Shown here in pieces: positions 1 to 9,099 of a DNA stretch of 64,000 bases; within the stretch, counting starts at the first letter, position 1, and every line of letters starts with the position of its first letter. The position numbers and the translations under genes were made by a program. The stretch comes from Alphaproteobacteria bacterium. Its GTDB lineage: Bacteria; Pseudomonadota; Alphaproteobacteria; RF32; CAG-239. The stretch is from the NCBI GenBank assembly GCA_900769705.1, contig CAAGHP010000013.1:124001-188000 (forward strand). The letters are read 5' to 3'. Below the pieces are notes generated by a model that had not been told where the DNA came from, made no database searches, and was given only the letters and a program-made list of their open reading frames with translations.

Positions 1-76
1 TTGGAGCATTTTCATCTCTAAGGCCCAAAGAAAAGTGATAATCAATATCTTGTTTTTCATCCGTTGTTTTTGCCAT
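1..76 (-). CDS. Partial hypothetical protein (N-terminal 25 residues)
   Basis: Only the first 25 codons of a minus-strand gene lie in the window; the reading runs off the left edge. The start ATG at 76 is preceded by an AGAGG ribosome-binding site, and a TATAAT -10 box lies about 25 bases further upstream. The visible residues (MAKTTDEKQDIDYHFSLGL) are hydrophilic with no signal peptide, and no family can be named from so short a piece. Confidence 0.6.
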   Translation of the reverse strand, partial: MAKTTDEKQDIDYHFSLGLRDENAP

Positions 77-390
77 ATTGTGCCTCTTTAACGCATATTA
101 TACTTATCTTGCTATATAGATTGTACAGAAAAATTACAGTTTTGCAAGATTTTTTGCATTATGGCTGCATTTTGTTTTCGGCTGAATTGCCGCAAAACTT
201 TTGACGAAACTTTACTATATTAACTTTACTATATTCTTTATTACTTTTGCAGCATAAAAAACAAAAAACTGTTATTTAATTTATTCTGCATACTGCTTTT
301 ATTTTTATCCTCAGGCAGTTGTTCTGTTTTTTTGAACAAATTTCCGTTCATCATCTAAATAACCTGAATCATTCGTAATCCGGCATAGAT
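77..390. other. Intergenic region with a 14-bp tandem repeat
   Basis: This is the AT-rich gap between the left-edge gene and the 3' end of mltG. It contains two back-to-back copies of AACTTTACTATATT (208-221 and 222-235). The left end carries the promoter of the minus-strand partial gene. I see no ORF with a ribosome-binding site and no convincing terminator for mltG. Confidence 0.5.
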
Positions 391-1344
391 TTATTTCTTC
401 AATTCACGCCATTTGCGCACATTTTCATTATGTTCGGAAAGCGTTGTAGCAAAATTATGTCCACCGCTACCAGAGGCTACAAAATACAGATAATTTGTTT
501 CAGCCGGATGAGCCGCAGCAAAAATAGCCTCTTTCCCCGGATTGCAAATCGGTGCCGGCGGCAAGCCCGCATATTTATAGGTGTTATACGGACTGTCTAT
601 TGTCAAATCTTTGCGGGTTAAAGAACGGTTAAGTTCTTCTTTTCCACCGGTTACAGCATAAATAACTGTCGGGTCGGTTTGCAGCAGCATTCCCAAACGC
701 AAACGATTTTCAAAAACCGACGCAACCTGCGCACGCTCCATGCCGATACCGGTTTCTTTTTCCACTATAGATGCCAATATCAGTAATTCATATTTGGATT
801 GTAGAGGCAAATTTTTATCACGTTCATTCCAAGCCTGATCCAAAACATCCTGCATGGCCTTTTGTGCCTGCGCTATAATTTTTTTAGGACTATCGCTGCG
901 AGAAAAAGTATAGGTTTCCGGCAAAATGCTTCCCTCTGCAGGAGTTTCAAAATTCTCCTTGTGTAAAAATTCATCATTTTGTAAAAGCTCTACCACTTCT
1001 GCGGAAGTTAAACCTTCCGGAAAAGTTATTTTACGCAGATAAACTTTGCCTGAAGCTAATTTTTGCGCCGTTTGTTCAATAGAAATATCGCCGTCAAACA
1101 TATATTCTCCGGCTTTTATTTGCGGATACAATCTGTTTATTTTGGCATATAAAATAAACAAATATTTATTTTGAATCAGCTTATTGTTCTGCAAAGCCTG
1201 AGCAATTTTATTAAGAGAATCACCTTTGTTTATCAAAAACAGAGTATTCTCTTCAATCGCAAACGGCTGTTTAACGGCATAATCATACAAAAAAGCCGCT
1301 GCAGCACCGCCGATTATCAGTAGTAACAACAACAGCTTTTTCAT
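391..1344 (-). CDS. mltG: Endolytic murein transglycosylase MltG
   Basis: MltG (YceG family) is an inner-membrane lytic transglycosylase that cleaves nascent glycan strands and sets their length. At 317 aa it is near the family's usual size. One N-terminal membrane anchor (about residues 4-20) is followed by a LysM-like region (about 30-100) and the catalytic domain with the IVEKET motif (193-198) holding the catalytic glutamate, then FENRLRLGML and SPYNTYKYAGLPPAPICNPG, all typical of the family. It lies 17 bases downstream of fabF on the same strand. The acpP-fabF-mltG order is common in proteobacteria and suggests co-transcription with fatty acid synthesis genes. Confidence 0.95.
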   Translation of the reverse strand: MKKLLLLLLIIGGAAAAFLYDYAVKQPFAIEENTLFLINKGDSLNKIAQALQNNKLIQNKYLFILYAKINRLYPQIKAGEYMFDGDISIEQTAQKLASGKVYLRKITFPEGLTSAEVVELLQNDEFLHKENFETPAEGSILPETYTFSRSDSPKKIIAQAQKAMQDVLDQAWNERDKNLPLQSKYELLILASIVEKETGIGMERAQVASVFENRLRLGMLLQTDPTVIYAVTGGKEELNRSLTRKDLTIDSPYNTYKYAGLPPAPICNPGKEAIFAAAHPAETNYLYFVASGSGGHNFATTLSEHNENVRKWRELKK

Positions 1345-1361
1345 AGTGTTATACCTTATTT

Positions 1362-2642
1362 TTAATCTTCAAATTTTTTGAAAATCAAAGATGAATTGGT
1401 TCCGCCAAAGCCGAATGAATTGGACATAGCGGCTTTGATAGCCTTTTTCTTCGGTTTCAAAGGTACCAAATCTATATCTTTAACTTCATCAGCCGGCTCT
1501 TCCAGATTTAAAGTTGCCGGACAAATCTGTTCCACAATAGCTTTAATTGTATAAACAGCCTCAACCGCACCGGCTGCACCCAACAGGTGGCCGATAGAAG
1601 ATTTTGTTGAAGACATAGATGTGCAGCGTAATTTGTCGCCAAACAAGCGTCTTACAGCCTGTGCTTCTCCCAAATCACCCAGCGGAGTAGATGTGCCATG
1701 CGCATTGATGTAGTTGATGTCTTCCAATTCCACACCATGTTCTTTAGCGTGTTTTACCGCCATCTGCATAGCGCGGTAAGCACCGTCGCCGTCCGGACAA
1801 GGAGCAGTCATGTGATGGGCATCACCGCTCATACCATAGCCGACAACTTCGGCATAAATATGCGCACCGCGGGCTTTAGCATGTTCCAGTTCTTCCAGAA
1901 CAACCACTCCGGCACCTTCACCCATAACAAAGCCGCTGCGGCGTTTATCCCAAGGGCGGGAAGCTTTTTCAGGCTCATCATTAAATTCAGCGGTTACTGC
2001 ATGCATACGGGCAAATCCGGCCAAACCTAAAACATTTACGGCAGATTCTGCACCGCCGGCAACCATAACATCGGCATCGCCCATAGCAATAATGCGGGTA
2101 GCATCGCCGATAGCGTGCGTACCTGTAGAACAAGCGGTTACGCAAGCATGATTCGGGCCGCGCAGCTTGTGGTTGATTGAAACCGTACCGGAAATCAAGT
2201 TAATCAAGCAGGACGGAATAAAAAACGGAGAAATACGTTTAATTCCGACTTCATTAAAAGAAATTGAATTTTCATAAATATTATTCAACCCGCCAATACC
2301 GGAGCCAATCATCACGCCGGCGCGGCACTGTTCCTCATCACTCAATTCGCTTGGTTCATAATCAGCGTCTTTTAAAGCATCATTAGCCGCTGCGACACCG
2401 TATAAAATAAATTTATCGGCCTTTTTTTGGTCTTTCGGAGCCATTACCGTATCCGGATTAAATTCATGTTCGCCTTCGCCGAACGGAACTTGACCGGCAA
2501 TATGCACCGGAATATCTTTCAAATCAATATTTTCAATTTTACGGATAGCGGATTTGCTTGCCATCAAGCAATCCCAGTTATATTCTACGCCTCGGCCAAA
2601 CGGCGAAACAACGCCTAAACCTGTAACGACAACTCTTCTCAT
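1362..2642 (-). CDS. fabF: Beta-ketoacyl-ACP synthase II
   Basis: FabF condenses malonyl-ACP with acyl-ACP in fatty acid elongation in the cytoplasm. The 426-aa protein has the thiolase-fold signature: nucleophile Cys171 in VTACSTGTHAIG, the first active-site histidine in NAHGTSTPLGD, the SSTKSSIGHLLGAAG histidine segment, and the C-terminal SNSFGFGGTN loop. The start at 2642 is preceded by GAGG. It follows acpP, but a strong hairpin with a T-run lies between them, so fabF is probably read at a lower level than acpP. Confidence 0.97.
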   Translation of the reverse strand: MRRVVVTGLGVVSPFGRGVEYNWDCLMASKSAIRKIENIDLKDIPVHIAGQVPFGEGEHEFNPDTVMAPKDQKKADKFILYGVAAANDALKDADYEPSELSDEEQCRAGVMIGSGIGGLNNIYENSISFNEVGIKRISPFFIPSCLINLISGTVSINHKLRGPNHACVTACSTGTHAIGDATRIIAMGDADVMVAGGAESAVNVLGLAGFARMHAVTAEFNDEPEKASRPWDKRRSGFVMGEGAGVVVLEELEHAKARGAHIYAEVVGYGMSGDAHHMTAPCPDGDGAYRAMQMAVKHAKEHGVELEDINYINAHGTSTPLGDLGEAQAVRRLFGDKLRCTSMSSTKSSIGHLLGAAGAVEAVYTIKAIVEQICPATLNLEEPADEVKDIDLVPLKPKKKAIKAAMSNSFGFGGTNSSLIFKKFED

Positions 2643-2668
2643 ATATTAAAACCTCATGTTAATCTTAT

Positions 2669-2708
2669 AAAAAAACTCGCTGTTCCGTGATAGACTAAAG
2701 CGAGTTTA
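2669..2708 (-). terminator. Intrinsic terminator or attenuator between acpP and fabF
   Basis: On the minus strand the sequence AAACTCGCT pairs with AGCGAGTTT across an 18-base loop and runs into six or more T residues. It sits after the acpP stop and before fabF, so it probably ends most transcripts after acpP and lets a fraction continue into fabF-mltG. This fits the known need for far more ACP than synthase. Confidence 0.7.
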
Positions 2709-2728
2709 ATTAAACAAAGCCTTACGAC

Positions 2729-2962
2729 TTACGCATTCTTAGAAAGATAGTCAATAGCATCTTTTACAGTCAGAATTTTTTCTGCAGCTTTGTCAGGAAT
2801 TTCGCAACCGAATTCTTCTTCAAAAGCCATTACCAATTCAACTGTATCCAAGCTGTCGGCACCCAAGTCATCAATGAAGCTGGCTGTTTCTACAACTTTA
2901 GATTCATCAACGCCCAAATGTTTAGCAACAATCTTTTTAACGCGTTCTGCGGTATCAGTCAT
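2729..2962 (-). CDS. acpP: Acyl carrier protein
   Basis: A 77-aa acidic carrier protein that shuttles fatty acyl intermediates on a phosphopantetheine arm. Ser37 in the LGADSLDTVEL motif is the attachment site. Length and sequence are typical of AcpP (the VAKHLGVDESKV helix and FGCEIPDKAAEKI). It starts at 2962 after a GAGGT ribosome-binding site and leads the acpP-fabF-mltG transcription unit. The divergent neighbour is ldh. Confidence 0.98.
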   Translation of the reverse strand: MTDTAERVKKIVAKHLGVDESKVVETASFIDDLGADSLDTVELVMAFEEEFGCEIPDKAAEKILTVKDAIDYLSKNA

Positions 2963-3207
2963 TTAATTTAACCTCAATAAAATTAAAACAATTTTTTCAG
3001 ACGTCATCGCCTGTGAGTTTTTGTTAGCACAATTTTATACTGTTTGACAAGCATTATTTTCATTTTAGCCTAAATAATTTGTTCATATCTAGAAAATATA
3101 TTGTAAAATCAATGTGTTAGCTTTACATAAAAAGTGTATAAAAACGGTTGTTATTTTAAAAATAATCATTACATAAACCGTATTCAGACAGAAAAAAGGA
3201 GAAAATT

Positions 3208-4131
3208 ATGAAAATAGGCATTATCGGTGCCGGTTTAGTCGGCAGCACCACGGCATATTCATTACTGTCCTCCGGATTAGCCCGTGAAATAGTTTTGGTA
3301 GACATCAACCGCCACAAAGCCGAAGCAGAAGCTCTGGACATTATGCATGCCGTGCCGTACACGTTTCCATGTCGGCTGAAATCCGGAGCTTATGCTGATT
3401 TAGAAGGTGCGGATATAGTCATTATCACTGCCGGAGCTCATCAAACCGCCGGAGAAAGCCGCCTCAATTTATTTGAACGCAATATCAATATTTTTAAGGA
3501 TATCATCCGCGGAATTATAAGCCATGCTGCCGATTCATTGATTTTAATCGCCTCCAATCCGGTTGATTTGCTTACTTCATATTTTATTAAAGAAGCAAAA
3601 CTACCGGCCTCACGGGTTATCGGCTCCGGCACCATATTGGATACGGCGCGGTTCCGTACAATTTTGAGCGCACGGTTTGGCTTGGCACCGCAGTCTATTC
3701 ATGCCTATGTTTTAGGTGAGCACGGCGACAGTGAAGTTTTGATTTGGTCGGCTGCTTTGGCCGGTAATATGCCTCTGGAATCCTATGCTGCCGACGCCGG
3801 AATATCGCTAAACGCGGAAATTAAAAACCATATAGACAGCGAAGTCCGCAATTTTGCCTACAAAATAATTGCCGGCAAAGGCGCCACTTATTACGGAATT
3901 GCCTCATGTTTAGCCAGAATCTGCAAAGCCGTATCCTATGACGAAAATGCCATTTTGCCGGTTTCGGCTTTTCATGATGAAGTTGAAGGCGTAAAAAATA
4001 TTTGCCTTTCGCTGCCGGCCGTTATCAACCGCAGCGGCATCAGCCGTGTTTTATATCCGGAATTGTCGGCGTCGGAACATACTTTGCTGCGGCAAAGCGC
4101 TGAAAAAATTCAAGATTACGTGCATAGTTAA
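3208..4131 (+). CDS. ldh: L-lactate dehydrogenase
   Basis: This NAD-dependent enzyme interconverts pyruvate and L-lactate. The 307-aa protein has an N-terminal Rossmann fold (IGIIGAGLVGSTTA) with the NAD-binding aspartate in VLVDI, the arginine-bearing loop AGAHQTAGESRLNL, and the catalytic GEHGDSE motif with the active histidine. The glutamine in the AHQT loop favours lactate over malate as substrate; malate dehydrogenases usually carry Arg there. RBS AAGGAG precedes the start. A fermentative role fits the hydG gene elsewhere in the window. A malate dehydrogenase cannot be fully excluded. Confidence 0.88.
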   Translation: MKIGIIGAGLVGSTTAYSLLSSGLAREIVLVDINRHKAEAEALDIMHAVPYTFPCRLKSGAYADLEGADIVIITAGAHQTAGESRLNLFERNINIFKDIIRGIISHAADSLILIASNPVDLLTSYFIKEAKLPASRVIGSGTILDTARFRTILSARFGLAPQSIHAYVLGEHGDSEVLIWSAALAGNMPLESYAADAGISLNAEIKNHIDSEVRNFAYKIIAGKGATYYGIASCLARICKAVSYDENAILPVSAFHDEVEGVKNICLSLPAVINRSGISRVLYPELSASEHTLLRQSAEKIQDYVHS

Positions 4132-4187
4132 AAAAATATTGCCAAAACCTTATTTCTTCTGTATACAATCTATACATTGAGGTAAAT

Positions 4188-5228
4188 ATGGCAGAAGTTG
4201 TTACATTCGGGTGCCGCTTGAATGCGTATGAGTCCGAAGTTTTAAAAGAAAAATTAAAAGACATTGATAACCTGATTGTTATCAATACCTGTGCTGTTAC
4301 AAGCGAGGCCGAAAGACAATGCCGGCAGACAATTCGCAAGCTCCGGCGTGAAAATCCGGACGCCAAAATCGTGGTCACCGGCTGTTCGGCTCAAGTCAGC
4401 GCTGACAAACTTGCCGCCATGCCGGAAGTTGATATGGTTTTGGGCAATAAAGAAAAAAAAGAGATAGAAAAATATATAGCGGCCTTAACCCAGCCTATAT
4501 CCAAAGAAATTGTCGGTGATATCGCTCAAGATTCCTCCTGTGATGATTTTATGATTACCGGATTTGAAGGCAGACATAAAGCTTTTTTGCAAATTCAGCA
4601 AGGCTGCAATCATCGCTGCACCTATTGCATAATTCCGTATGCGCGCGGGCGCAACCGTTCAGTGCCGCTGCCGTCGATTATTAAACAAATCAAAAAACTG
4701 CTGCAGCAAGGCTTCAAAGAAATTTGTCTGACCGGCGTAGATATTTGCTCGTATGAGCCATCATTCAGCGGCGTTGTCAAAGATATTTTGGAACAAATAC
4801 CGGAATTGCCTTGTCTGCAATTTGGCTCGTTGGATCCTGCAGCCTTGAATGATGATTTTATAGCTTTGCTGTGCCGTTATAAAAATATAGATTCGCATTT
4901 TCATTTTTCTGTTCAATCAGGCGACAATTTAATTTTGAAGCGCATGGGACGGCGCCACCGCCGCGAAGATGTGATAAACCTCTGCCAAAAAATCCGTGCA
5001 GTGCGACCAAACGCAACTTTCAGCGCCGATTTTATCTGCGGTTTTCCGACCGAAACGGAAGAAGCTTTCGCCAACACATGCAAGCTGGTGGCAGATGCCG
5101 GATTGAGTAAGCTGCATGTTTTCCCATATTCCGAACGCAAGGGAACGCCAGCCGCCCGCATGCCGCAGCTGCCAATGGAAGAACGCCGTCGACGGGCTGC
5201 CGTTTTAAGAGATTTGAGTAAGGAATAA
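4188..5228 (+). CDS. mtaB: tRNA t6A37 methylthiotransferase MtaB, short form
   Basis: MtaB is a radical SAM enzyme that adds a methylthio group to t6A at position 37 of ANN-decoding tRNAs. The N-terminal UPF0004 domain has its three cysteines (FGCRLNAYE, NTCAVTSEAE and TGCSAQV) for the auxiliary cluster; the radical SAM motif is CNHRCTYC (CX3CX2C). At 346 aa it is short: it stops soon after the radical SAM domain and lacks the C-terminal TRAM RNA-binding domain of most family members (about 410-440 aa). It is followed four bases later by ftsY, so the two are translationally close. Confidence 0.9.
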   Translation: MAEVVTFGCRLNAYESEVLKEKLKDIDNLIVINTCAVTSEAERQCRQTIRKLRRENPDAKIVVTGCSAQVSADKLAAMPEVDMVLGNKEKKEIEKYIAALTQPISKEIVGDIAQDSSCDDFMITGFEGRHKAFLQIQQGCNHRCTYCIIPYARGRNRSVPLPSIIKQIKKLLQQGFKEICLTGVDICSYEPSFSGVVKDILEQIPELPCLQFGSLDPAALNDDFIALLCRYKNIDSHFHFSVQSGDNLILKRMGRRHRREDVINLCQKIRAVRPNATFSADFICGFPTETEEAFANTCKLVADAGLSKLHVFPYSERKGTPAARMPQLPMEERRRRAAVLRDLSKE

Positions 5229-5232
5229 ATAT

Positions 5233-6141
5233 ATGAGTTTTTGGCAAAAGTTGGGTTTCGGCCTCAAAAAATCTTCCGATAAAATCGGAGGCGGATTAAC
5301 GGATATTTTCAGCAAAAGGAAATTGGATTCCACAGCTTTGGACGAGCTTGAAGAGTTGCTTTTAACTTCGGATATGGGGGTAAAAGCCACAAATGCGCTT
5401 TTAGCCCAGTTTGCCGCCCAAAAACAGGATAAAGACATCACTGCAGAAGAAATCCGCCGGCTTTTGGCACAAAAAATCGAGGATATATTAAAGCCTTGCG
5501 AACAAACATTTTTACTGGAAAATCATAAGCCCTATGTCATTTTAATGGTTGGTGTCAACGGAGCCGGAAAAACCACCACTATCGGCAAATTGGCAGCAAA
5601 ACTGCAGGCTCAAGGCAAAAAAGTTTCATTTATTGCCGGCGATACCTTCCGCGCTGCCGCTGTAGAACAGCTCAAAGTCTGGGCGGATAGGCTGAACATT
5701 TCCATATTCAGCGGAATCGACGGATGCGATAGTGCAGGTTTATGCTATGATGGCTTGCAGCAGGCCATCAAAAACGGCGATGATGTTGTTTTTATAGACA
5801 CCGCCGGACGCCTGCAAAACAAAAACGGCCTGATGGATGAGCTGAAAAAAATTGTCCGCGTTATGCAAAAAGTTATTCCGGGTGCACCGCATAAAGTTTT
5901 GCTGACCATAGATGCAACCACCGGGCAGAACGCTCTTTCGCAAATTCAGATATTTAAGGATATTTCCGGCGTAAACGGACTGGTTGTTACCAAGCTTGAC
6001 GGCTCGTCGAAAGGCGGCGTGCTGGTTGCTGCCGCCAAAGAATTTGCCTTGCCGATATATTTTGTGGGCGTCGGCGAAGCAATAGAAGATTTAGATGTAT
6101 TTAATGCGCATGATTACGCCGCTGCCTTGCTTAGCTTATAG
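5233..6141 (+). CDS. ftsY: Signal recognition particle receptor FtsY
   Basis: FtsY is the SRP receptor GTPase that docks ribosome-SRP complexes at the inner membrane. The 302-aa protein shows the N helical domain, then the G domain: GVNGAGKTTTIGKLA (P-loop), DTFRAAAVEQLK, DTAGRLQNKNGLMDEL and TKLDGSSKGG. It lacks the long acidic N-terminal A domain of enterobacterial FtsY and starts with a short amphipathic stretch (SFWQKLGFGLKKSSDKIGGG), the usual short form. It probably forms an operon with mtaB. Confidence 0.97.
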   Translation: MSFWQKLGFGLKKSSDKIGGGLTDIFSKRKLDSTALDELEELLLTSDMGVKATNALLAQFAAQKQDKDITAEEIRRLLAQKIEDILKPCEQTFLLENHKPYVILMVGVNGAGKTTTIGKLAAKLQAQGKKVSFIAGDTFRAAAVEQLKVWADRLNISIFSGIDGCDSAGLCYDGLQQAIKNGDDVVFIDTAGRLQNKNGLMDELKKIVRVMQKVIPGAPHKVLLTIDATTGQNALSQIQIFKDISGVNGLVVTKLDGSSKGGVLVAAAKEFALPIYFVGVGEAIEDLDVFNAHDYAAALLSL

Positions 6142-6186
6142 AAAAGTTTTACTTATATTATTATGTTTTATTAAAATTTTTATGTT

Positions 6187-6786
6187 ATGAAGATTTTTAG
6201 AAAATTGCAAAAGGACTTTCCTTTATATTTAGGCAAGTTCATTGTTTTACTCAAAGAGAATTCCGGTTTTGCCGGCTGCAAGCCTGTGCATGCCTATTCT
6301 GACGCCGAAATTGACCTTACACCCAACCCTCGTTTATACATCGGTTTGAGTGAAAATGAGCGTTTGGAAAAAATCAAGCAGAATTTGGCTTATGTTTGGG
6401 CAGACGGGTATGAAAGCAAAAAACGGGAAAGCCGAAATATTCCTTATTTGGGAATTCGCCTTACTCCGAGTCTGGTTTTGCATGAAATGATTGGCGGAGG
6501 GCGCGGCTATGACTTGGCAAAAGCTCAGAAATTAGCAAAAAAATGTCAGGCTCGTTTTCTTACACAAAATGAGTACCGCGAAGTTTTGTATTGCTGGGAC
6601 GCCATTTCGAATATGCGCCTGATTGCCTGTGATTTTCCTTTGGAAAAAGCACTGATGTGGGTGTATACGGGCGAAGATGCCGAACAGGATAATGAGTACA
6701 AATACCACTTATGCACCCAAAGCGGCGAAGTTATCTGGTACAGCGAATGGGATGACGACGGCAACGTTTTGCTGGCTTTGCGTTAA
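6187..6786 (+). CDS. Hypothetical protein, 199 aa
   Basis: I do not recognise this soluble protein. It has no signal peptide or membrane segment. It starts basic and aromatic (MKIFRKLQKDFPLYLGKF) and ends acidic (SEWDDDGNVLLALR). The start has no clear Shine-Dalgarno sequence (context TTTATGTTATG). It lies 45 bases downstream of ftsY and is closed by a strong terminator at 6791. Codon use resembles its neighbours and the frame is intact, so it is probably a real gene of unknown role. Confidence 0.7.
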   Translation: MKIFRKLQKDFPLYLGKFIVLLKENSGFAGCKPVHAYSDAEIDLTPNPRLYIGLSENERLEKIKQNLAYVWADGYESKKRESRNIPYLGIRLTPSLVLHEMIGGGRGYDLAKAQKLAKKCQARFLTQNEYREVLYCWDAISNMRLIACDFPLEKALMWVYTGEDAEQDNEYKYHLCTQSGEVIWYSEWDDDGNVLLALR

Positions 6787-6790
6787 TGTA

Positions 6791-6828
6791 AAAAACAGTC
6801 TTGAGTTTAAGCTCAAGACTGTTTTTTT
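6791..6828. terminator. Bidirectional intrinsic terminator
   Basis: AAAAACAGTCTTGAG pairs with CTCAAGACTGTTTTT and is followed by a T-run on both strands. It separates the plus-strand hypothetical from the minus-strand MATE remnant. A near copy sits at 9061, attached to the intact MATE paralogue. Confidence 0.85.
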
Positions 6829-7205
6829 GCGATACGTTTTTTTTGCAGCGCATAAAAAGCAATTATAACCGAAAAGGTTAAAATCTCCGAACACGGCATC
6901 GCCAGCCAAATTCCTTTAATCCCTAAAATTTTTGGCAAAAAGATAAAGGCCGGAATCAAAAACACACAGCCACGCAGCAAAGCAAAAAACGTAGCCGGTT
7001 TGATGCGTTCCAAACTTTGAAAATAGCCGATTATTGTAAGATTCAGAATAAAAAAGCTGAATCCGATTGCAAAATACGGAAAACCCTGCACCGCCAATTT
7101 AGCTGCCGAATTTTCATTTTGCAGAAACAATCCGACCATAAAATGCGGAAACAGGCTGAAAATAAAGGTTGTGGCAATACCGAACCCAAGCGCCGTGTTT
7201 TTAAG
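6813..7205 (-). pseudogene. Truncated MATE-family exporter (C-terminal third only)
   Basis: About 130 residues match the C-terminus of the intact MATE protein at 9084-10433 nearly residue for residue (for example FSFFILNLT, GYFQSLERIKPATFFA, GIWLAMP). The N-terminal two thirds are missing. Homology stops near 7205, where the sequence switches without a gap into an MsbA-type ABC exporter on the opposite strand. The open frame continues to 7256, but those first residues are antisense to the ABC gene and unrelated to MATE. It is a remnant left by recombination between paralogous regions and is unlikely to give a functional transporter. Confidence 0.85.
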
Positions 7206-8237
7206 CTTGGTATGAAAATGGTGCAGCGTACAGGTATGCTTTCTCCGTTGATGCACTTTGTGGTGTCGCTGGGGATTGCTTTAGTTATTTGGGTGGGCAG
7301 CTATTTGATCGTGCATCATCAGATAACGGCTGGAAACTTTGTGTCGTTTGTGGCAGCGCTGATTTTGCTTTATAATCCGATTAAAGGTATTGGCAACAAT
7401 TTTAATAATGTGCAGATTGCATTGATGGCAATGGAGCGGGTTTTTGAACTGCTGCAGCAAGCACCAAAAATTGTTGATAAACCAAACGCTAAAGAACTGA
7501 AAGAAATCAACCGCGGTATTTCTTATAAAAACGTGAACTTTGAATATGTTGCCGGAAAACCGGTGCTGAAAAATATTAATTTAGACATCAAAAAAGGTCA
7601 GACGATTGCCTTGGTTGGTAATTCCGGTGGCGGAAAAACAACAATGGTTAATTTGCTTCCGCGTTTTTATGATGTGACTTCAGGGCAAATTTTGATAGAT
7701 GGTACAGATATTCGAGATTATTCGCTATATTCTCTGCGTGATAAAATTGCTGTTGTTTTTCAAGATAATTTTTTGTTTTCAGGAACTATTCGTGATAATA
7801 TTTTGCTAGGCAATGAAGGCGCCGGCGATAAAGAAATTGAATACGCAGTCTCTTGCGCTTGTCTGACTGATTTTATCAAAGAACTTCCAAAAGGTTTGGA
7901 TACGCAAATCGGCGAACGCGGAGTGCTGCTTTCCGGAGGGCAAAAACAGCGTATAGCGATTGCGCGCGCGTTTATCAAAAATGCGCCGATAGTTATTTTG
8001 GATGAGGCAACTTCGGCTTTGGATAATAAATCAGAAGCCATAGTGCAGCAGGCCATAGATAATTTGATGGCAGACAGAACTGTTTTCGTGATAGCGCACC
8101 GGCTTTCGACTGTGCATAATGCTGATAAGATTGTGGTTGTAAACTATGGTAAAATTGTTGAAACCGGCACGCATAAAGAACTGATTGCTAAACCGGACAG
8201 TATTTATGCCTCGCTTTATCAAGCGCAGCTTTCCTGA
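7206..8237 (+). pseudogene. MsbA-type ABC exporter, 5'-truncated
   Basis: The open frame extends from 7017, but exporter homology begins only near 7206. It starts in the last transmembrane helices (LSPLMHFVVSLGIALVIW) and continues into a complete nucleotide-binding domain: Walker A GNSGGGKTT, Q-loop VFQDN, signature LSGGQKQRIAIARA, Walker B IVILDEATSALD and the H-loop AHRLST. The first four or so of six membrane helices and any start signal are missing, and the upstream frame runs antisense through the MATE remnant. Family members are about 580 aa, here about 340. It is probably inactive, though an isolated ATPase half could be made if an internal start is used. Confidence 0.85.
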
Positions 8238-8250
8238 TATATAAAGGATA

Positions 8251-8286
8251 TTGACTTTTTTATGCCGTGAGATATACTTGCGGCAT
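8251..8286 (+). promoter_or_regulatory. Promoter with overlapping palindrome
   Basis: TTGACT (8251-8256) and TATACT (8273-8278) are 16 bases apart. The inverted repeat ATGCCG...CGGCAT (8262-8267 and 8281-8286) straddles the -10 box and would suit a repressor operator. It drives the hypothetical gene starting at 8317. Confidence 0.55.
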
Positions 8287-8316
8287 AAGTTTTATTATTT
8301 TAAATAATTGTTGCGT

Positions 8317-9051
8317 ATGAATATTATTAAAATTCTTGGTTATGCTTTTTTAAACATGTTTGATTGTATGTCGACAAAAATGTTTAGAAAGCTTTGCGAG
8401 CGTTACATTCAAAATTGTGATTTTAGTGTGGAAACGGTTTTGAGTGGATATATCGCCCAAAATCAATTGGCTAATAAGCTAAGCTATGTTGCCGGTTTGG
8501 ATATCAAAGTTGAAGAGTATAGATATTTGCGTAATTCTAAGCTGGAAGTCATCATTTTGCTGAACAATCGCAAACTGTGGCAGTTGTTTGTTGACAGCGT
8601 AGAAAACAGAAAATTATCTGTTCCGGAACAGTTTATATTGACTGAAAAAATGCCGGTGGAATTTTTCTGCCAGCTGTACAAGCATAAAGCAGACAAACTG
8701 GATTGGTTTTGCGCGCAAATAGGTATTGATTTGCTGATGGCCGGTAAATCGAATTACGAAAAGCTTAAGTGGTATATTGAAAACTGCAAATTAAGCTTTG
8801 TGGTTTTGCGTCTGTTTATGGATTTGTTTGTCCGAGAGGCTGACAAATGCGGAAACGACCGTAAACAAGAACCGAAATATGGCTATTGCAAATTGATGCA
8901 GTTATGGCTGGATTCTTCCGGAGCGCCGTTGGAATGCTTTCAAACTCACGGAAAAATGCTGGATTATGTTTTAACAACATTGGAAAAAATGCACTATGCA
9001 GGTAAAATACAATCTTGGAAAAACAAATTGTCAGAGGCAAATTGTTTCTGA
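8317..9051 (+). CDS. Hypothetical protein, alpha-solenoid-like, 244 aa
   Basis: No named family recognised. The protein is helical and leucine-rich, without signal peptide. The segment LSVPEQFILTEKMPVEFF resembles LSDENQVLLIEQMPSEIF in the 403-aa protein at 42567-43778, so both probably belong to one lineage-specific family of helical repeat proteins. I chose the ATG at 8317 rather than the upstream TTG because the promoter at 8251-8278 places the transcript start near 8285 and ATG is the first good codon. There is no Shine-Dalgarno sequence. Confidence 0.65.
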   Translation: MNIIKILGYAFLNMFDCMSTKMFRKLCERYIQNCDFSVETVLSGYIAQNQLANKLSYVAGLDIKVEEYRYLRNSKLEVIILLNNRKLWQLFVDSVENRKLSVPEQFILTEKMPVEFFCQLYKHKADKLDWFCAQIGIDLLMAGKSNYEKLKWYIENCKLSFVVLRLFMDLFVREADKCGNDRKQEPKYGYCKLMQLWLDSSGAPLECFQTHGKMLDYVLTTLEKMHYAGKIQSWKNKLSEANCF

Positions 9052-9060
9052 GGAAAATTA

Positions 9061-9099
9061 AAAAACAGTCTTAAGTTTTTATCTTAAGGCTGTTTTTTT
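9061..9099. terminator. Bidirectional intrinsic terminator
   Basis: AAAAACAGTCTTAAG pairs with CTTAAGGCTGTTTTT, with T-runs on both strands. It separates the converging hypothetical and MATE genes. It is a diverged copy of the terminator at 6791, so the terminator was duplicated together with the MATE 3' end. Confidence 0.8.

Noticed and set aside
1698..2030. Plus-strand frame within fabF
   Set aside because: Shadow of a highly conserved gene on the other strand, no RBS and no recognisable motif.
7017..7205. N-terminal extension of the ABC exporter
   Set aside because: This stretch is antisense to the MATE remnant and has no similarity to exporter membrane domains; the open frame is accidental.
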